From an uncultured Bacteroides sp. (GTDB lineage Bacteria > Bacteroidota > Bacteroidia > Bacteroidales > Bacteroidaceae): a stretch of 25,401 nt of DNA. Positions 6,607-17,157 of this stretch are shown here, piece by piece. Under the pieces are notes generated by a model. That model was not told the DNA's origin and did not search any database. It saw nothing but the letters and a program-made list of their open reading frames with translations. Each line of letters begins with the position of its first letter. The stretch's first letter is position 1. The DNA is taken from assembly GCA_934716785.1 (NCBI GenBank), contig CAKUYM010000027.1:1-25401 (forward strand), read 5' to 3'. Position numbers and translations under genes: made by a program.

Positions 6607-8032
6607 TTAACTGAGTTTGGGTATTCTCTTGAGATTTGCTGCAAAAATAGCCATCGCTCCTTGCATTTTCATACATGACAATCCGTAGGACTGCGCCCTG
6701 TCATATCCATATACCCGTTTCAGTTCCGCATTTTTAGCTTCAATCTTATAACGTTCGGCAGCTTTCTCTTTGAACCGTTCGGTTTGTTGGAACTCTACCT
6801 GTTGTTGCTGCTCATCGGTTTTTATGGGAACAGAATAGGTTTTAGACTTAGCTCCCGGCTTACAACACCCCTCTCGTCTTGAGCAACATTGACACTTATG
6901 CACATCAAAATAGTAAGTATACGCCTGATTCCATGCTCCATTTTTTTCTCCTGTTTCGCCCTTCATATAGCTATGTGACCGGCAGGGCAAACAAACATGC
7001 CGGCATCCTTATTGTAATCAAACATGTCTTCTTCCTTTCTGAAACCCTGGCTGATACCGGGATTCAATTTAGCTACCAACTCAAAGCGTTCATCACGAGC
7101 CTTCTCCAGATTATCCTTTCCCGAATAAGCTGAATCACCAATCACTGTTTGTACATCGATACCATTCTTTCGGCTTTGTTCAATCAATGCGGGTAGCTGA
7201 GGACCGTCTCCCTTCTCACCAGAAGTTATGACAGCCGCTGTTATGATGTGCGTCTTATACCCAAAGAAAGAACTATCTTCCGATTTGTGCCCGATACGTG
7301 CATCCTTATCTCCAGAGACAGTGTAATGTTCGCTGATATCATCCAATGTTTCTTTTAAGAGGTTCAATTTTTCCTCTATTTTGGAAATACAGACGAAGGG
7401 GGCCTGTTCTTTTAATGTATCTATCAGTGTTTGCGTATAAGTCAGCTCATGTTCCAGAACGTCATCAGAATTCTTCTAGGGTAATAGTCCCTTTATCTTT
7501 TCCTCCACTTCATAGAGACATTACGTAACTGTTTGGAACGCAACTTCAGTATCTCAATAGGAGAATGGGGATTTGAACGCAAACCGGTATGTGTGGCATT
7601 AACGATTACAGATGTGGATTTTATAATGCCTTTCTCTATTGCCAAAGCTACCGTCTTGTTGATAAGCAGGTTCAACAAGTCCATATCTTTCAGACAGAGC
7701 TTACGAAATTTGCATAAAGAGCTGGCGTCTATCACATCCTCTTCCGGTACCATTCCTAAAAAGTATTTAAAGGACATATCATAGCGTGAACGTTCAACCA
7801 CATCAATACTAGACAAACCACAAATGGTTTTTAAAAGAAGGTACTTGAACATACGAATAGGGCTCTCGGCGGTACAACCTTTGTTCGGACAATATTGGGA
7901 AACAAACTCATTATAAACAAAGGAAAAGTCTATCAGCGAGTTAATACGTCGAAGTAGGTTATCCTGAGGGATGATCAAATCATAAAGACTTGAATAATCA
8001 CTAAAAGCCAAACGTTCTTGAGATGCTAGCAT
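6607..8032 (-). pseudogene. IS1182-family transposase, broken by frameshifts and a nonsense codon
   Basis: The N-terminal part (from ATG 8032) has the DUF772-type domain (SSLYDLIIPQDNLLRRIN, MFKYLLLKTI, SSLCKFRK). The frame shifts near 7505-7525, where VSMKWRKR replaces the expected YEVEEKIKG in another frame. That frame then has a TAG at 7476-7478 and continues through SGEKGDGPQLPALIEQS, IGDSAYSGKDN (second DDE Asp) and MFVCPAGH. A second shift near 6965-6990 leads to YYFDVHKCQCCSRREGC and RYKIEAKNAELK, where the last DDE Glu probably lies, ending at 6607. The first catalytic position, expected as VDATHT in this family, reads VNATHT (N145, codon 7598-7600). The gene should be non-functional. 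The motif assignments are from family knowledge and not from an alignment run here. Confidence 0.85.
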
Positions 8033-8068
8033 TGCGGTATTCTTTTGGTGACTCTAAGATACAAAAAA

Positions 8069-8104
8069 ACGGTATAAAGCCGTATTATCTTGGATTTATA
8101 CCGT
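8069..8104. promoter_or_regulatory. Inverted repeat upstream of the transposase
   Basis: ACGGTATAAA (8069-8078) pairs with TTTATACCGT (8095-8104). The repeat is flanked by an A-run on one side and a T-run on the other, within the right end of the IS and ahead of the transposase start. It could fold in read-through mRNA to hide the start or terminate incoming transcription, as IS elements often do. Confidence 0.45.
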
Positions 8105-8183
8105 CATTTTTTAAGTAGAAGAGATACAGCAGGACTTTTTCAGTGCCCTCCGAATAAGCTGCCTCTATTTTTTAGTAAAATGC

Positions 8184-8254
8184 ACATTTTGTTTTGTGTT
8201 AATAAAAATAAACTTAGAACAAAATGTTTTTTAAAAAAGGAACAATTTGTTTTG
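8184..8254. repeat. Three copies of an ACA(T/A)TTTGTTT-type motif in the AT-rich gap
   Basis: ACATTTTGTTTTG (8184-8196) recurs with one change as ACAATTTGTTTTG (8242-8254). An inverted copy AACAAAATGT lies between them (8218-8227) and pairs with 8184-8193. They sit in the 231-base gene-free gap (8151-8381) between the IS and the end of the enzyme operon. They may be binding sites or merely AT-rich coincidence. No clear terminator for the operon was found here. Confidence 0.4.
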
Positions 8255-8381
8255 CCGTTTATACAAATTAACTTGATACATTGTGTCATTATTTCCTTAA
8301 CAAGGATCTTTTATATATTTATTGTGAAACCCATTAAAAACTACACACCTTTAATTGACACCAAACGTTTTATACTACCAT

Positions 8382-10568
8382 TTATTCAACAGATAATTCA
8401 AATACACGGCTTGCATACTCATTAGGTAAAGGAATTTCAACACCACTTTCCATCAGAAGCTGTCCAGAAACAATCTTGCCATGTAATGAGCAAGGCTCCT
8501 CTCCAATCGGAATATTCAATTCTGTAAAACGATAATTCTTCATAGGATCCAATCCAGCCATTTGAAAACGAGGAATCTGTTGATTAATAAAATGTACTAA
8601 TTTATATGAAAAAAAAACAGCATGTTCCTTCTCTGGAGAAACATATATCAAAGATACAACCCCCTTATTATCATAAGGAGAAATCAAACGATATAAGTCA
8701 CCTAATTGTACAACCGAACGGATATGCTTATAAGTCGCTATAGCTTTCTGAGAGAATACTTGCTCTTGTTCTGTCATATTTGACGGCTGCATCTCCATTC
8801 CCAACCTCCCCATCATCGCTACATCAAAACGAAATTTTAAAGGCACCATTCTGCCGGTCTGATGATTAGGAGAAGCACTGACATGAGATGCCATAACAAT
8901 TGCTGGGAAAAAATAAGAAGTTCCCCACTGCATATAAATACGCTGCAAAGCATCCGTATTATCACTTACCCAGAATTCATCGAATCCAGCCAGTACACCG
9001 TAGTTAGCACGACCACCACCACTAGCACATGCCTGCATCACTAGGTCAGGATATTTAAGACGAATACGTTCTACAATTGTCTGGAACCCCCTGTGATAAT
9101 CAATGTATAAATGAGACTGTTTCTCTTTTGAGAGATATGAAGAACCATAGTTTGCTAATGTCATGTTCGCATCCCATTTGATATATGCTAGTTCAGGATA
9201 CTGTGTCATCAAACGGTCTACAACTCTAAATACATAATTCTGTACTTCCGGATTAGAAAGGTCAAGCACCATCTGCCCACCTCCACGTCCGTACGCAATT
9301 GTCCTATTAGGTTGATGAATGACCCAATCTGGATGCTTCTCATATAACTCACTTTGTTGGCAGACCATCTCTGGTTCAATCCATATTCCGAATTTTATAC
9401 CGTACTGCTTTGCCGTACGAAGCAACCCGTTCACACCATCAGGAAGTTTGTCTTTATCGGTAACCCAATCTCCTAACCCTGCATGAGCACCCACACGTGG
9501 ATACTTCTCTCCAAACCAGCCATCATCCATCACAAAAAGCTCTCCACCTAATGACGAAATATCCTTCATCATTTTCTTCATCTCCGTTTCTCTCACTTTA
9601 AAATATACCCCCTCCCAACTATTCAACAAAACATCCCGTATTTTATTACCTGCATGTATCTGCTCATTGCGTGCCCAACGATGAAAATTACGGCTCACTC
9701 CGCCCAAACCCTCCTCACTGAAAGTTACAGCAAGCTTAGGTGTCACAAACGTTTCACACGCTTCCAACTGATATTCTGAGGCTTCCTCATTTATACCCGC
9801 AAAAAAACGATGATACCTATTACCATCCGTATCAACACGAAATTTATAATTACCGCCCCAACACAAAGCGGCTCCTATCACTCTCCCTGAATCTTCTTTA
9901 GGACATCCATCAAGCGAAAGCATAATTTCAGCATGATCATTCAAAGAATTACGTACTCCATCCTTATTCTTTATCACTTTCATTCCGGCCCTCAACGGTT
10001 CTATCGTAATATTCGCTTCCGAAGCCCACGCTCCATGCAAATGAGAAATCCAAACATTTCCCATACGCAAAGGTAAAAACGCCGAATCAAAGCGTTTAAG
10101 CACTATCTTTTTTTTCGCATGATTCACAACCTCTGTCCACATTTCAATAACATCACTCTCATCATGTGCTACATAATTCATCCGAACTTCAAAAGGATAA
10201 AAACGATCTTTCAATACAAGGGTGGTCCGGTTTGTTTGTTGCTTTATACCAGCAACGACTAATTCCAACGACAGACTACCATTCGGATGTTGTACCAACA
10301 TCGCATTTTCCGAAATACAATTCCGTCCGAAAACCGGATACGCTGCTACATTCTCGATTAAACCTGCATCATACAATTGCGGAATGTTTTTCAAAGAAAC
10401 TTTTTTTCCATAATACCCAAACAATAATTCTTTACCCTCTTCAGCTATCAGAATCAACGAATTATTACGCGTTGATATAATAACTTCATTCTCTGCCCAC
10501 AAGGATAATCCCGGCATAGCAAATAGAATCAGTAAAATTATAATTCTCATTTTAATAGTTTTATTCAT
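8382..10568 (-). CDS. GH36 alpha-galactosidase, secreted
   Basis: A 728-residue exo-acting enzyme that releases terminal alpha-galactose (or alpha-GalNAc). An N-terminal signal peptide (IIILLILFAMPGLSLWA) sends it to the periplasm. The order is an N-terminal beta-sandwich, a catalytic barrel with MDDGWFGEKYPRVGAHAGLG, the nucleophile in YIKWDANMTL (D466), CASGGGRANYG, and the acid/base in WVSDNTDAL (D536), then a C-terminal beta domain. The 70-residue spacing between the two Asp and the total length are typical for GH36. The start at 10568 lies 3 bases after the GH3 stop; an in-frame ATG at 10550 would also keep the signal peptide. It is the last gene of the operon. Specificity for Gal versus GalNAc cannot be read from the sequence by eye. 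Confidence 0.93.
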   Translation of the reverse strand: MNKTIKMRIIILLILFAMPGLSLWAENEVIISTRNNSLILIAEEGKELLFGYYGKKVSLKNIPQLYDAGLIENVAAYPVFGRNCISENAMLVQHPNGSLSLELVVAGIKQQTNRTTLVLKDRFYPFEVRMNYVAHDESDVIEMWTEVVNHAKKKIVLKRFDSAFLPLRMGNVWISHLHGAWASEANITIEPLRAGMKVIKNKDGVRNSLNDHAEIMLSLDGCPKEDSGRVIGAALCWGGNYKFRVDTDGNRYHRFFAGINEEASEYQLEACETFVTPKLAVTFSEEGLGGVSRNFHRWARNEQIHAGNKIRDVLLNSWEGVYFKVRETEMKKMMKDISSLGGELFVMDDGWFGEKYPRVGAHAGLGDWVTDKDKLPDGVNGLLRTAKQYGIKFGIWIEPEMVCQQSELYEKHPDWVIHQPNRTIAYGRGGGQMVLDLSNPEVQNYVFRVVDRLMTQYPELAYIKWDANMTLANYGSSYLSKEKQSHLYIDYHRGFQTIVERIRLKYPDLVMQACASGGGRANYGVLAGFDEFWVSDNTDALQRIYMQWGTSYFFPAIVMASHVSASPNHQTGRMVPLKFRFDVAMMGRLGMEMQPSNMTEQEQVFSQKAIATYKHIRSVVQLGDLYRLISPYDNKGVVSLIYVSPEKEHAVFFSYKLVHFINQQIPRFQMAGLDPMKNYRFTELNIPIGEEPCSLHGKIVSGQLLMESGVEIPLPNEYASRVFELSVE

Positions 10569-10571
10569 AAT

Positions 10572-13151
10572 TCAAAGTTTTATTTGTTTCTTTAATCGTA
10601 TATCCTTAGAAGATGTCCCTACATGTATCTCAAAAACTCCAGGCTCAAAAATCCACTTTCTTTGCCTTTCGGAAAAATATTGAAAATCATCCTTTTCTAA
10701 TTCAATCATTACTTCTTTCGATTCTCCTGGTTTTAGATGCATTTTTTCAAATCCTTTCAATTCTTTCAAAGGACGTTCTTCTTTTGAATATTCATCACGT
10801 ACATATAACTGTGCAATTTCCATCCCTTGATGATTACCTATATTAGAAACTGTAAATGTAACTTTTACCTTTTTCTCTTTCTTATTCACTACTTTCACAT
10901 CCATGTCGGAGTAATGGAAATTCGTATATGAAAGTCCAAAGCCGAAAGGAAAAAGTGGAGCTATCTGTTTTTTTTCATAACCACGATAACCAACAAAAAT
11001 CCCCTCCCGATAGTAAACCTTCCTTTCGCCACGAGTTTCGTCATAGCTACCGTATGCTGGAGAGTCCTCCCAATGCTTTTCAATTGTAAAAGGAAGTTTG
11101 GCAGATGGATTTATTTTACCAGAAAGAATCTGCGCCATAGCCCTTCCTCCTTCTTGACCGGGATAAAAAAGAAACAAAATGGCAGCTACCTCATCAATCC
11201 ATGAGTCCATCTGAACTCCTCCTCCTGCATGGACTGTCACTATCAAATTCGGGTTGACAGACGACAACTCTTTAATCAACAACTCTTGTCCATAAGGTAA
11301 ATCAAAAGGACGGTCTCTTCCTTCCTTCTCAATAAGACCGTTCAATCCTCCACAAAATACAACAATATCAGCACTAGAAGCCAACCGCTTAGCTTCAGAG
11401 AAGTCCACCTCCCCTTGATAAGCATATCCTAAATGCACCTCGGCAGGAAGGCAGTTATTATTATAATACTCCAATTTTACTACTTTCTTATCTCCTTTTC
11501 TTACTGAAACAGCCACATTGCAAGAAGCATAAGAAGGAGCAATAGAAGCATCATACAACAATTCACCGTCGACACTCAAACGAAAGCCACCTTGAGCATC
11601 CACAAATAACAACAAACTATCTGTTCGTGTTGCTTCAATACACCCCTCCCATACAACAGCATAATACTCGCCCAAATTCTCAGATATATTTGGTTTACTT
11701 TCCCATAAAAAATCAACTTGCTCGTCCACTCGCTGCAACACAGGCAAAATGTTGTCGGAAATTCTTTTTACTTTCTTGTCTAACGAATAAAAAGAGCTTG
11801 TCAATCCCTTTTGCCCGTTCGCTGTCCAAAATTCACTTTTCTTAAATAGCAAGGACTTAAATTCTGACGAAATCCCTTCCGCATAAGTAACATTCGCATT
11901 CGGAAACTCTTGCCGGAGACCCTCTAATGGTGATATCACATACCACGGATGAACCCTTGAACTACCTCCTCCCCCATAACAGATAGGGAAAACCGTATTT
12001 TTTACATCATTAATAAGGTTATAACAAGCATTCGGTCCGATAACTGCAATGTTCTTCACTTTATCCGCATTCAAAGGAAGCAATCTATCTTTATTCTTCA
12101 ATAATACAATACCTTCCTGAGCCACCTCCAGTGCCATTTGATTAGCTTTGAGATTAAAAGACGAAATATTTTCCTTCTTTTGAGGGCGATCAAAGAATCC
12201 CATTTCCATACAAGAACGATAAATACGCCGCACTTTCTCATTTATAACCTCTTCACTGATTCTACCCTCTTGCACCATTGGTACCAATTTCTCCCGGATC
12301 AACCATTTATGGCTTCCCATTTCCATATCCAACCCCTTAATAACTGCATTTTCTGAGTAAGTACAATCCCAATCAGACATCAGTATTCCCTGAAATCCCC
12401 ATTCCTTTTTCAGAACATCAATCAAAAAGCTATTTTCTGTACAATGAACTCCATTCACCGGATTGTATCCTGTCATGACAGCTTTTACTCCAGCAACCTG
12501 AACAGCTGCCTTAAAAGGAGGGAAATAAATCTCACGTAACGCACGTTCCGAAACTTCTGTACTTACCCGATAACGGTCAAACTCTTGGTCATTAGCAACA
12601 AAATGTTTTATGGTGGCAATCACTCCCCCTTCTTGAACAGCTTTTATAAAAGGAACAACCAGTTCTGAAGTCAAAAAAGGATCCTCCCCCATATATTCAA
12701 AATTTCTTGCACTTTTCGATGACCGATAAGTATTTACACCAGGTCCCAGCATAAAATGAAGGCCACGCGACCGCCATTCCTCCGCATAGCAACTCCCCAA
12801 TCGCCCAACTAAGTTCCTATTCCAAGATGCAGCCAATGATAACATTGCAGGAAAAGCAGTAGCTCTACCATATTCTCCCCACGAAGCAATACCCAATGGT
12901 CCATCAGCCATATGAAACGCAGGAATTCCCAAACGTTCACATGGATGCAGATTAAAATTCTTATATCCGGAAAGTAAATCAATTTTTTCTTCTAAAGTCA
13001 TTCGCCGTATGATATCTTCAACACGTTGTTCAATAGAATTCTGGACATCATGAGATGAATAAACAGATTGCCCCCATATCAAGTTTCCACACACTTCCAC
13101 TAATAAGCAAATTACGCTTATAAACCATTTATCATATCCCATACTTATCAT
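10572..13151 (-). CDS. GH3 beta-glycosidase with PA14-like insert and Fn3-like C-terminus
   Basis: An 859-residue exported enzyme (signal peptide ending near NLIWGQ). The GH3 barrel shows EKIDLLSGYKNF, KHFVANDQEFDRYR and the nucleophile in ILMSDWD (D260). The second domain begins around VAQEGIVLLKN. A PA14-like carbohydrate-binding insert (about residues 420-570, with FRLSVDGELLYD) interrupts it before IEKEGRDRPFDLP, where the acid/base Glu is expected. The protein ends with PFGFGLSYTNF and a fibronectin III-like domain. This layout is typical of PA14-containing GH3 beta-glucosidases and related enzymes; beta-xylosidase or other beta-linked sugar activity is possible. Its start overlaps the upstream GH20 stop as ATGA (13148-13151), indicating coupling. 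A shorter start at 13142 is possible. Confidence 0.93.
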   Translation of the reverse strand: MISMGYDKWFISVICLLVEVCGNLIWGQSVYSSHDVQNSIEQRVEDIIRRMTLEEKIDLLSGYKNFNLHPCERLGIPAFHMADGPLGIASWGEYGRATAFPAMLSLAASWNRNLVGRLGSCYAEEWRSRGLHFMLGPGVNTYRSSKSARNFEYMGEDPFLTSELVVPFIKAVQEGGVIATIKHFVANDQEFDRYRVSTEVSERALREIYFPPFKAAVQVAGVKAVMTGYNPVNGVHCTENSFLIDVLKKEWGFQGILMSDWDCTYSENAVIKGLDMEMGSHKWLIREKLVPMVQEGRISEEVINEKVRRIYRSCMEMGFFDRPQKKENISSFNLKANQMALEVAQEGIVLLKNKDRLLPLNADKVKNIAVIGPNACYNLINDVKNTVFPICYGGGGSSRVHPWYVISPLEGLRQEFPNANVTYAEGISSEFKSLLFKKSEFWTANGQKGLTSSFYSLDKKVKRISDNILPVLQRVDEQVDFLWESKPNISENLGEYYAVVWEGCIEATRTDSLLLFVDAQGGFRLSVDGELLYDASIAPSYASCNVAVSVRKGDKKVVKLEYYNNNCLPAEVHLGYAYQGEVDFSEAKRLASSADIVVFCGGLNGLIEKEGRDRPFDLPYGQELLIKELSSVNPNLIVTVHAGGGVQMDSWIDEVAAILFLFYPGQEGGRAMAQILSGKINPSAKLPFTIEKHWEDSPAYGSYDETRGERKVYYREGIFVGYRGYEKKQIAPLFPFGFGLSYTNFHYSDMDVKVVNKKEKKVKVTFTVSNIGNHQGMEIAQLYVRDEYSKEERPLKELKGFEKMHLKPGESKEVMIELEKDDFQYFSERQRKWIFEPGVFEIHVGTSSKDIRLKKQIKL

Positions 13152-14806
13152 TTCGTTTGAGTAGGTATAACATCCGGTAATATATGCTTGGCATAATTCA
13201 CGTTATCCCGTTTATAAAATTCAGACAGACTACTTAAACGTCTTAAGAATCCCTGATAGTTCTTTTTCTCAGGCATCATCCATTGCACTTCCGCCAAAGC
13301 TGCCATACGTGGAACCATCATATATTCCACATGTTCTGGAGTTCCGATATATTCTGTCCATACATTCGCCTGAGCACCAAGAATATGTTTTTTTTCTTCA
13401 TCTGTCAGTTCATCTGCCATAGGTTCAAAATCATACACATTTTCTACCGTTATACAACTCCCCATAGCCATAGGTTCCTGATCTTTATCAACAGATTGAT
13501 AATAATCAAAATAGACATAATCTTTCGGAGTCATAATCACATCATGCTTCAGTTTTGCAGCTTCAATACCTCCTTGCATTCCACGCCAAGACATTACCGT
13601 AGCATTCGGAGCTACATCACCCTCCAATATCTCGTCCCAACCAATAATCCGACGTCCTCTATCATTGAGAAACTGTTCGACACGCTTCATACAATAGCTT
13701 TGCAAACGATCTTCCGCAGTATGCTCTTTATCAGCTTTCAAACCTTCCTTCTTTACCAATGCCTGGCACTTGGAACATACAGCCCAACGACTTCTAGGAG
13801 CTTCATCTCCACCAATATGAATATATTTCGCCGGAAAAAGTTCTATCACCTCCGACAGAACACCTTCTAAAAACTCATATGTTTTTTCATTCCCCACACA
13901 AAGAACATCTGGGAAAACTCCCCAATGACGTGCCACTTCATAAGGTCCACCCGTACAACCCAGTTCTGGATAAGATGCCAATGCCGCCAACATGTGTCCT
14001 GGCAAGTCGATTTCTGGAATCACTGTAATATAACGCTCTTGAGCATACTTCACAATATCTCTTATTTCATCCTGAGTATAAAAACCTCCATAAGGTCTAC
14101 CGTCAAACTCTGTCCGGCTACGTCCAATCCCTGTTTCTTTACGGATAGAACCTATTGCCGTCAGTTTAGGATACTTCTTAATCTCAATTCTCCATCCCTG
14201 ATCTTCAGTTAAATGCCAATGGAAATAATTCATATTATGCAAAGCTAGCAAGTCAATATATCTTTTCACAAAATCCACTGGAAAGAAATGACGTCCTACA
14301 TCCAACATCATTCCACGGTAACCAAAGCGAGGAGCATCCTTTATGAATATAGCCGGTAACATAATATCCACTCCCATAGCTATGGCAGGAATTGACTTCC
14401 GCAACGTTTGCAAACCATAAAAAACACCATTAGGAGTTCGTCCTTTTACCATTACTTTTCCTTGAGAAACAGTCAACTCATATCCCTCTGGATGCTCAAT
14501 TACGGTATCCATTCTCAAAAGAATCACATTCTCATCGTTTCCTTCCTTAGCAACTTCAACCGACAGTTGCTTTCCGGTCGACTCCTTTATATAACTGGCA
14601 AGAAATTCTGCATTCTTTTTCAATAAAGCGTCTCCTTCCGGATAAAGAATACGGGTACTCTTATTTATAATAAAAGGATTCTCATGTAGCATAGCCATCT
14701 CCTGAGGCAAAGGAATCACATTCTCATAATCCGCCTTCACCTTTTCCACTGTATTACATGCACAAACAACCACAGCCATAACACTCATTATAATCAATCT
14801 TTTCAT
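13148..14806 (-). CDS. GH20 beta-N-acetylhexosaminidase lipoprotein (first of two)
   Basis: A 552-residue enzyme that removes terminal beta-GlcNAc or beta-GalNAc by substrate-assisted catalysis. A lipoprotein-type signal (MSVMAVVVCAC) suggests membrane anchoring. The GH20 N-terminal alpha/beta domain precedes the barrel, which begins at YRGMMLDVGRHFFP. Then come FHWHLTEDQGWRIEIKKYP, IPEIDLPGH, and the catalytic pair in HIGGDEAPR (D334 assisting, E335 acid/base). VMSWRGMQGG and NVWTEYI carry the usual substrate-pocket Trp residues. No extra C-terminal domain is seen. It sits 11 bases after the GH3 lipoprotein gene and overlaps the next GH3 by 4 bases. The locus contains a second, divergent GH20 at 19474, so the two probably act on different linkages or positions. 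Confidence 0.94.
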   Translation of the reverse strand: MKRLIIMSVMAVVVCACNTVEKVKADYENVIPLPQEMAMLHENPFIINKSTRILYPEGDALLKKNAEFLASYIKESTGKQLSVEVAKEGNDENVILLRMDTVIEHPEGYELTVSQGKVMVKGRTPNGVFYGLQTLRKSIPAIAMGVDIMLPAIFIKDAPRFGYRGMMLDVGRHFFPVDFVKRYIDLLALHNMNYFHWHLTEDQGWRIEIKKYPKLTAIGSIRKETGIGRSRTEFDGRPYGGFYTQDEIRDIVKYAQERYITVIPEIDLPGHMLAALASYPELGCTGGPYEVARHWGVFPDVLCVGNEKTYEFLEGVLSEVIELFPAKYIHIGGDEAPRSRWAVCSKCQALVKKEGLKADKEHTAEDRLQSYCMKRVEQFLNDRGRRIIGWDEILEGDVAPNATVMSWRGMQGGIEAAKLKHDVIMTPKDYVYFDYYQSVDKDQEPMAMGSCITVENVYDFEPMADELTDEEKKHILGAQANVWTEYIGTPEHVEYMMVPRMAALAEVQWMMPEKKNYQGFLRRLSSLSEFYKRDNVNYAKHILPDVIPTQTK

Positions 14807-14817
14807 ATACTAGTTTT

Positions 14818-17145
14818 TTAATCAATATTAGGAGTATTCCAAATTTTATCTTTATCACAATTAATATAAATCACTTCACTTCCACATTTTATACGAAAAC
14901 ATCCTTTCTCCAACCGCCACTTTTTATCATAACCAACAAATGCCAAGTCACTTCCTTTCAAATTAAATACAACTTTTTTCATTTCTCCCGGTTGAAGTTC
15001 TATCTTGTCAAAATGACGAAGACGAATCACATCCGGTGTTACACTTGCCACCAAATCACTGGAATACAGCATAACAGTTTCTTTACCGGCTCTCTCACCT
15101 ATATTCTCCACATTTATCTCAAATATCAACTCATCGTTAGCAGTAAAATTTGTACGATTCACCTTAAAATTACTATATTCAAATTTCGTATAACTCAATC
15201 CATGTCCAAAAGGCCACTGAATATCCATTACCGCATCATAATTATACTCTCCCTCCATAGTCCCCATCTTTTCACATGGTTTATAATCATACGTAGCCAA
15301 TGAATTAATGAATTTCGGATAGGTAAAAGGCAACCGACCACTAAAATTCGTATCTCCTGAAATCAAATTTGCCAAAGCATCTCCTCCATAATTTCCCGGC
15401 AATAAGACATGTACGACCGCCTTTGCCAAAGGCTCTATCTCGCGAATAATACGAGGACGTCCCTCATTTAACACTAGAATAATCGGCTTCCCGGTAGCAG
15501 CAAGTGCCTTTACTAACTCTATTTGGTTAAAAGAAAGATGAAGATCATTCAAATTTCCCGGAGTCTCACAATAAGAATTCTCTCCGATACAAACGACAAT
15601 TACATCCGCGTTATGAGCGGCAGTAACTGCTTTACCTATTTCCGGTTTATCTTCTTCCCACCAGTTATCATTACAAACAGGGGCGTATGTAACCCCTGGT
15701 TCATAAATGATATTCTCCTCCCCAAACTTGTTGCACAATGCTTCATAAATCGTATGATATGCATCGGCAAATTCATCCGCACGCTCACCCTGCCAACTAT
15801 AAGACCAACCACCGTTAAGACAACGCATAGCATTTGCATTCGGTCCTGCCAGCAAGATTTTCGTTCCTCCACATAACGGTAAAATTCCTTCATCATTTTT
15901 TAACAGAATTTCTGATTCTTCTGCAGCCAACAAAGCTATCCTTGCAAACTCTTCACTACCGAACTCCTCATACTGTTGGATATCCCAGTATGGATTCTCA
16001 AACAGTCCTAACCGGAACTTCAAACGTAACACACGGCGTACCGCATCATCAATACGTTCTATAGGTACAGCTCCCTCTTTAACTAACTCTTTCAAATCAA
16101 TACAAAACTGCCATTCGGATGGCACCATTGCCATGTCAATACCGGCATTGATAGCTAATCTGACCGCATCCTTCTTACTCACGGCAATATGATCACGAAA
16201 ATATAAATTATTAATATCATTCCAGTCAGTCACAATCACTCCATCCCAGCCCAGATCCTCTTTCAACCATCCTGTCAACAACTCTTTGTTTGCATGAAAC
16301 GGCATTCCATTATTGTTGCCAGAATTAACCATCAACGATAAAGCACCGGCTCGAACAGCAGCAAGAAAAGGCGCAAAATGTTTTTCACGCAAATCAACAT
16401 CTGTAATAGAAGAAGGAGTACGATCTTTACCGGAAACAGGTACACCATAACCCATAAAATGTTTGATACAAGATGCAATATGGTATTTATCCACCTTATT
16501 CGGATTATCCCCCTGCAACCCACGAACTGCCTGTACAGCCATTTGAGCATTTACATAAGCGTCCTCTCCAAAACTCTCCCACATACGCGGCCAACGCGGA
16601 TCACGCCCAAGATCCATAACAGGAGCATACGTCCATGGCACACAACAAGCACGAGTCTCATAAGCCGTAATCTCCGCACATCGTCTAGTCAATTCCCTGT
16701 TAAAAGCTGCTGCCATATTAATACCCTGCGGAAAGTAAGTAGCATCTTGTGTATAAGATGCACCGTGAATCTGATCTAATCCATAAATACAAGGAATGCC
16801 TATTTCTTCCAAAGACGTTTTCTGGATTTTGGTAATCACATCTGCAAAAACCTCCTTTTTCTGGCTGACACCGAAAGGAATATTCAATATCGATCCTACT
16901 TTATATTTGCCAATCACCGTATCCAATAATTCCTCACTCAAATTCTGACCGCTTTTATCAATCACGACACCAATAGTTAGCTCACACATCTGCCCGACTT
17001 TCTCTTCCAATGTCATGTTCTTCAACAACTCCTCAATTTTCATCTCTATTTCCGGATCTGAGGGAATTACAGAAAAGGGCTGATTTTTGGTACATGCCAC
17101 AAAAATCCCCCCCAATAATAATAAAGATAATAATAGTTTTTTCAT
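14818..17145 (-). CDS. GH3 beta-glucosidase-type lipoprotein (BglX-like)
   Basis: A 775-residue enzyme with lipobox IFVAC near residue 18. Motifs are [35 protein letters not shown], the nucleophile in [11 protein letters not shown] (D307), a second domain from [22 protein letters not shown] (a likely acid/base Glu region), LPFTYP, and a C-terminal Fn3-like domain after [15 protein letters not shown]. There is no PA14 insert, unlike the other GH3 in this operon, and overall it resembles BglX-type periplasmic beta-glucosidases. The gene lies 12 bases downstream of the beta-helix hydrolase gene. Cell-surface or inner-leaflet lipoprotein location is inferred from the signal. Substrate could be a beta-glucoside, xyloside or other. 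Confidence 0.94.
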   Translation of the reverse strand: MKKLLLSLLLLGGIFVACTKNQPFSVIPSDPEIEMKIEELLKNMTLEEKVGQMCELTIGVVIDKSGQNLSEELLDTVIGKYKVGSILNIPFGVSQKKEVFADVITKIQKTSLEEIGIPCIYGLDQIHGASYTQDATYFPQGINMAAAFNRELTRRCAEITAYETRACCVPWTYAPVMDLGRDPRWPRMWESFGEDAYVNAQMAVQAVRGLQGDNPNKVDKYHIASCIKHFMGYGVPVSGKDRTPSSITDVDLREKHFAPFLAAVRAGALSLMVNSGNNNGMPFHANKELLTGWLKEDLGWDGVIVTDWNDINNLYFRDHIAVSKKDAVRLAINAGIDMAMVPSEWQFCIDLKELVKEGAVPIERIDDAVRRVLRLKFRLGLFENPYWDIQQYEEFGSEEFARIALLAAEESEILLKNDEGILPLCGGTKILLAGPNANAMRCLNGGWSYSWQGERADEFADAYHTIYEALCNKFGEENIIYEPGVTYAPVCNDNWWEEDKPEIGKAVTAAHNADVIVVCIGENSYCETPGNLNDLHLSFNQIELVKALAATGKPIILVLNEGRPRIIREIEPLAKAVVHVLLPGNYGGDALANLISGDTNFSGRLPFTYPKFINSLATYDYKPCEKMGTMEGEYNYDAVMDIQWPFGHGLSYTKFEYSNFKVNRTNFTANDELIFEINVENIGERAGKETVMLYSSDLVASVTPDVIRLRHFDKIELQPGEMKKVVFNLKGSDLAFVGYDKKWRLEKGCFRIKCGSEVIYINCDKDKIWNTPNID

Positions 17146-17157
17146 GGTAACCCGTAT

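Larger units (their letters stand above)
6423..8150 (-). mobile_element. IS1182-family insertion sequence, inactive
   Basis: A 1728-base element bounded by GAGGGCACTGAAA at 6423-6435 and its inverted copy at 8138-8150 (13 bp perfect). Length, ends and the DUF772/DDE transposase on the minus strand fit the IS1182 family. No target-site duplication is visible in the flanks (left ...ATCATAAC, right CGAATAAG...), so the insertion is old, caused a deletion, or did not duplicate its target. It separates the accessory element from the carbohydrate locus. Confidence 0.88.

Noticed and set aside
6403..8170. Target-site duplication around the IS1182 copy
   Set aside because: The flanks on the two sides share no convincing direct repeat of 3 to 10 bases.
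13283..13870. A 195-codon plus-strand open frame
   Set aside because: It is antisense to the GH20 gene with His/Ile/Tyr/Ser-rich composition typical of the complementary strand of real genes.
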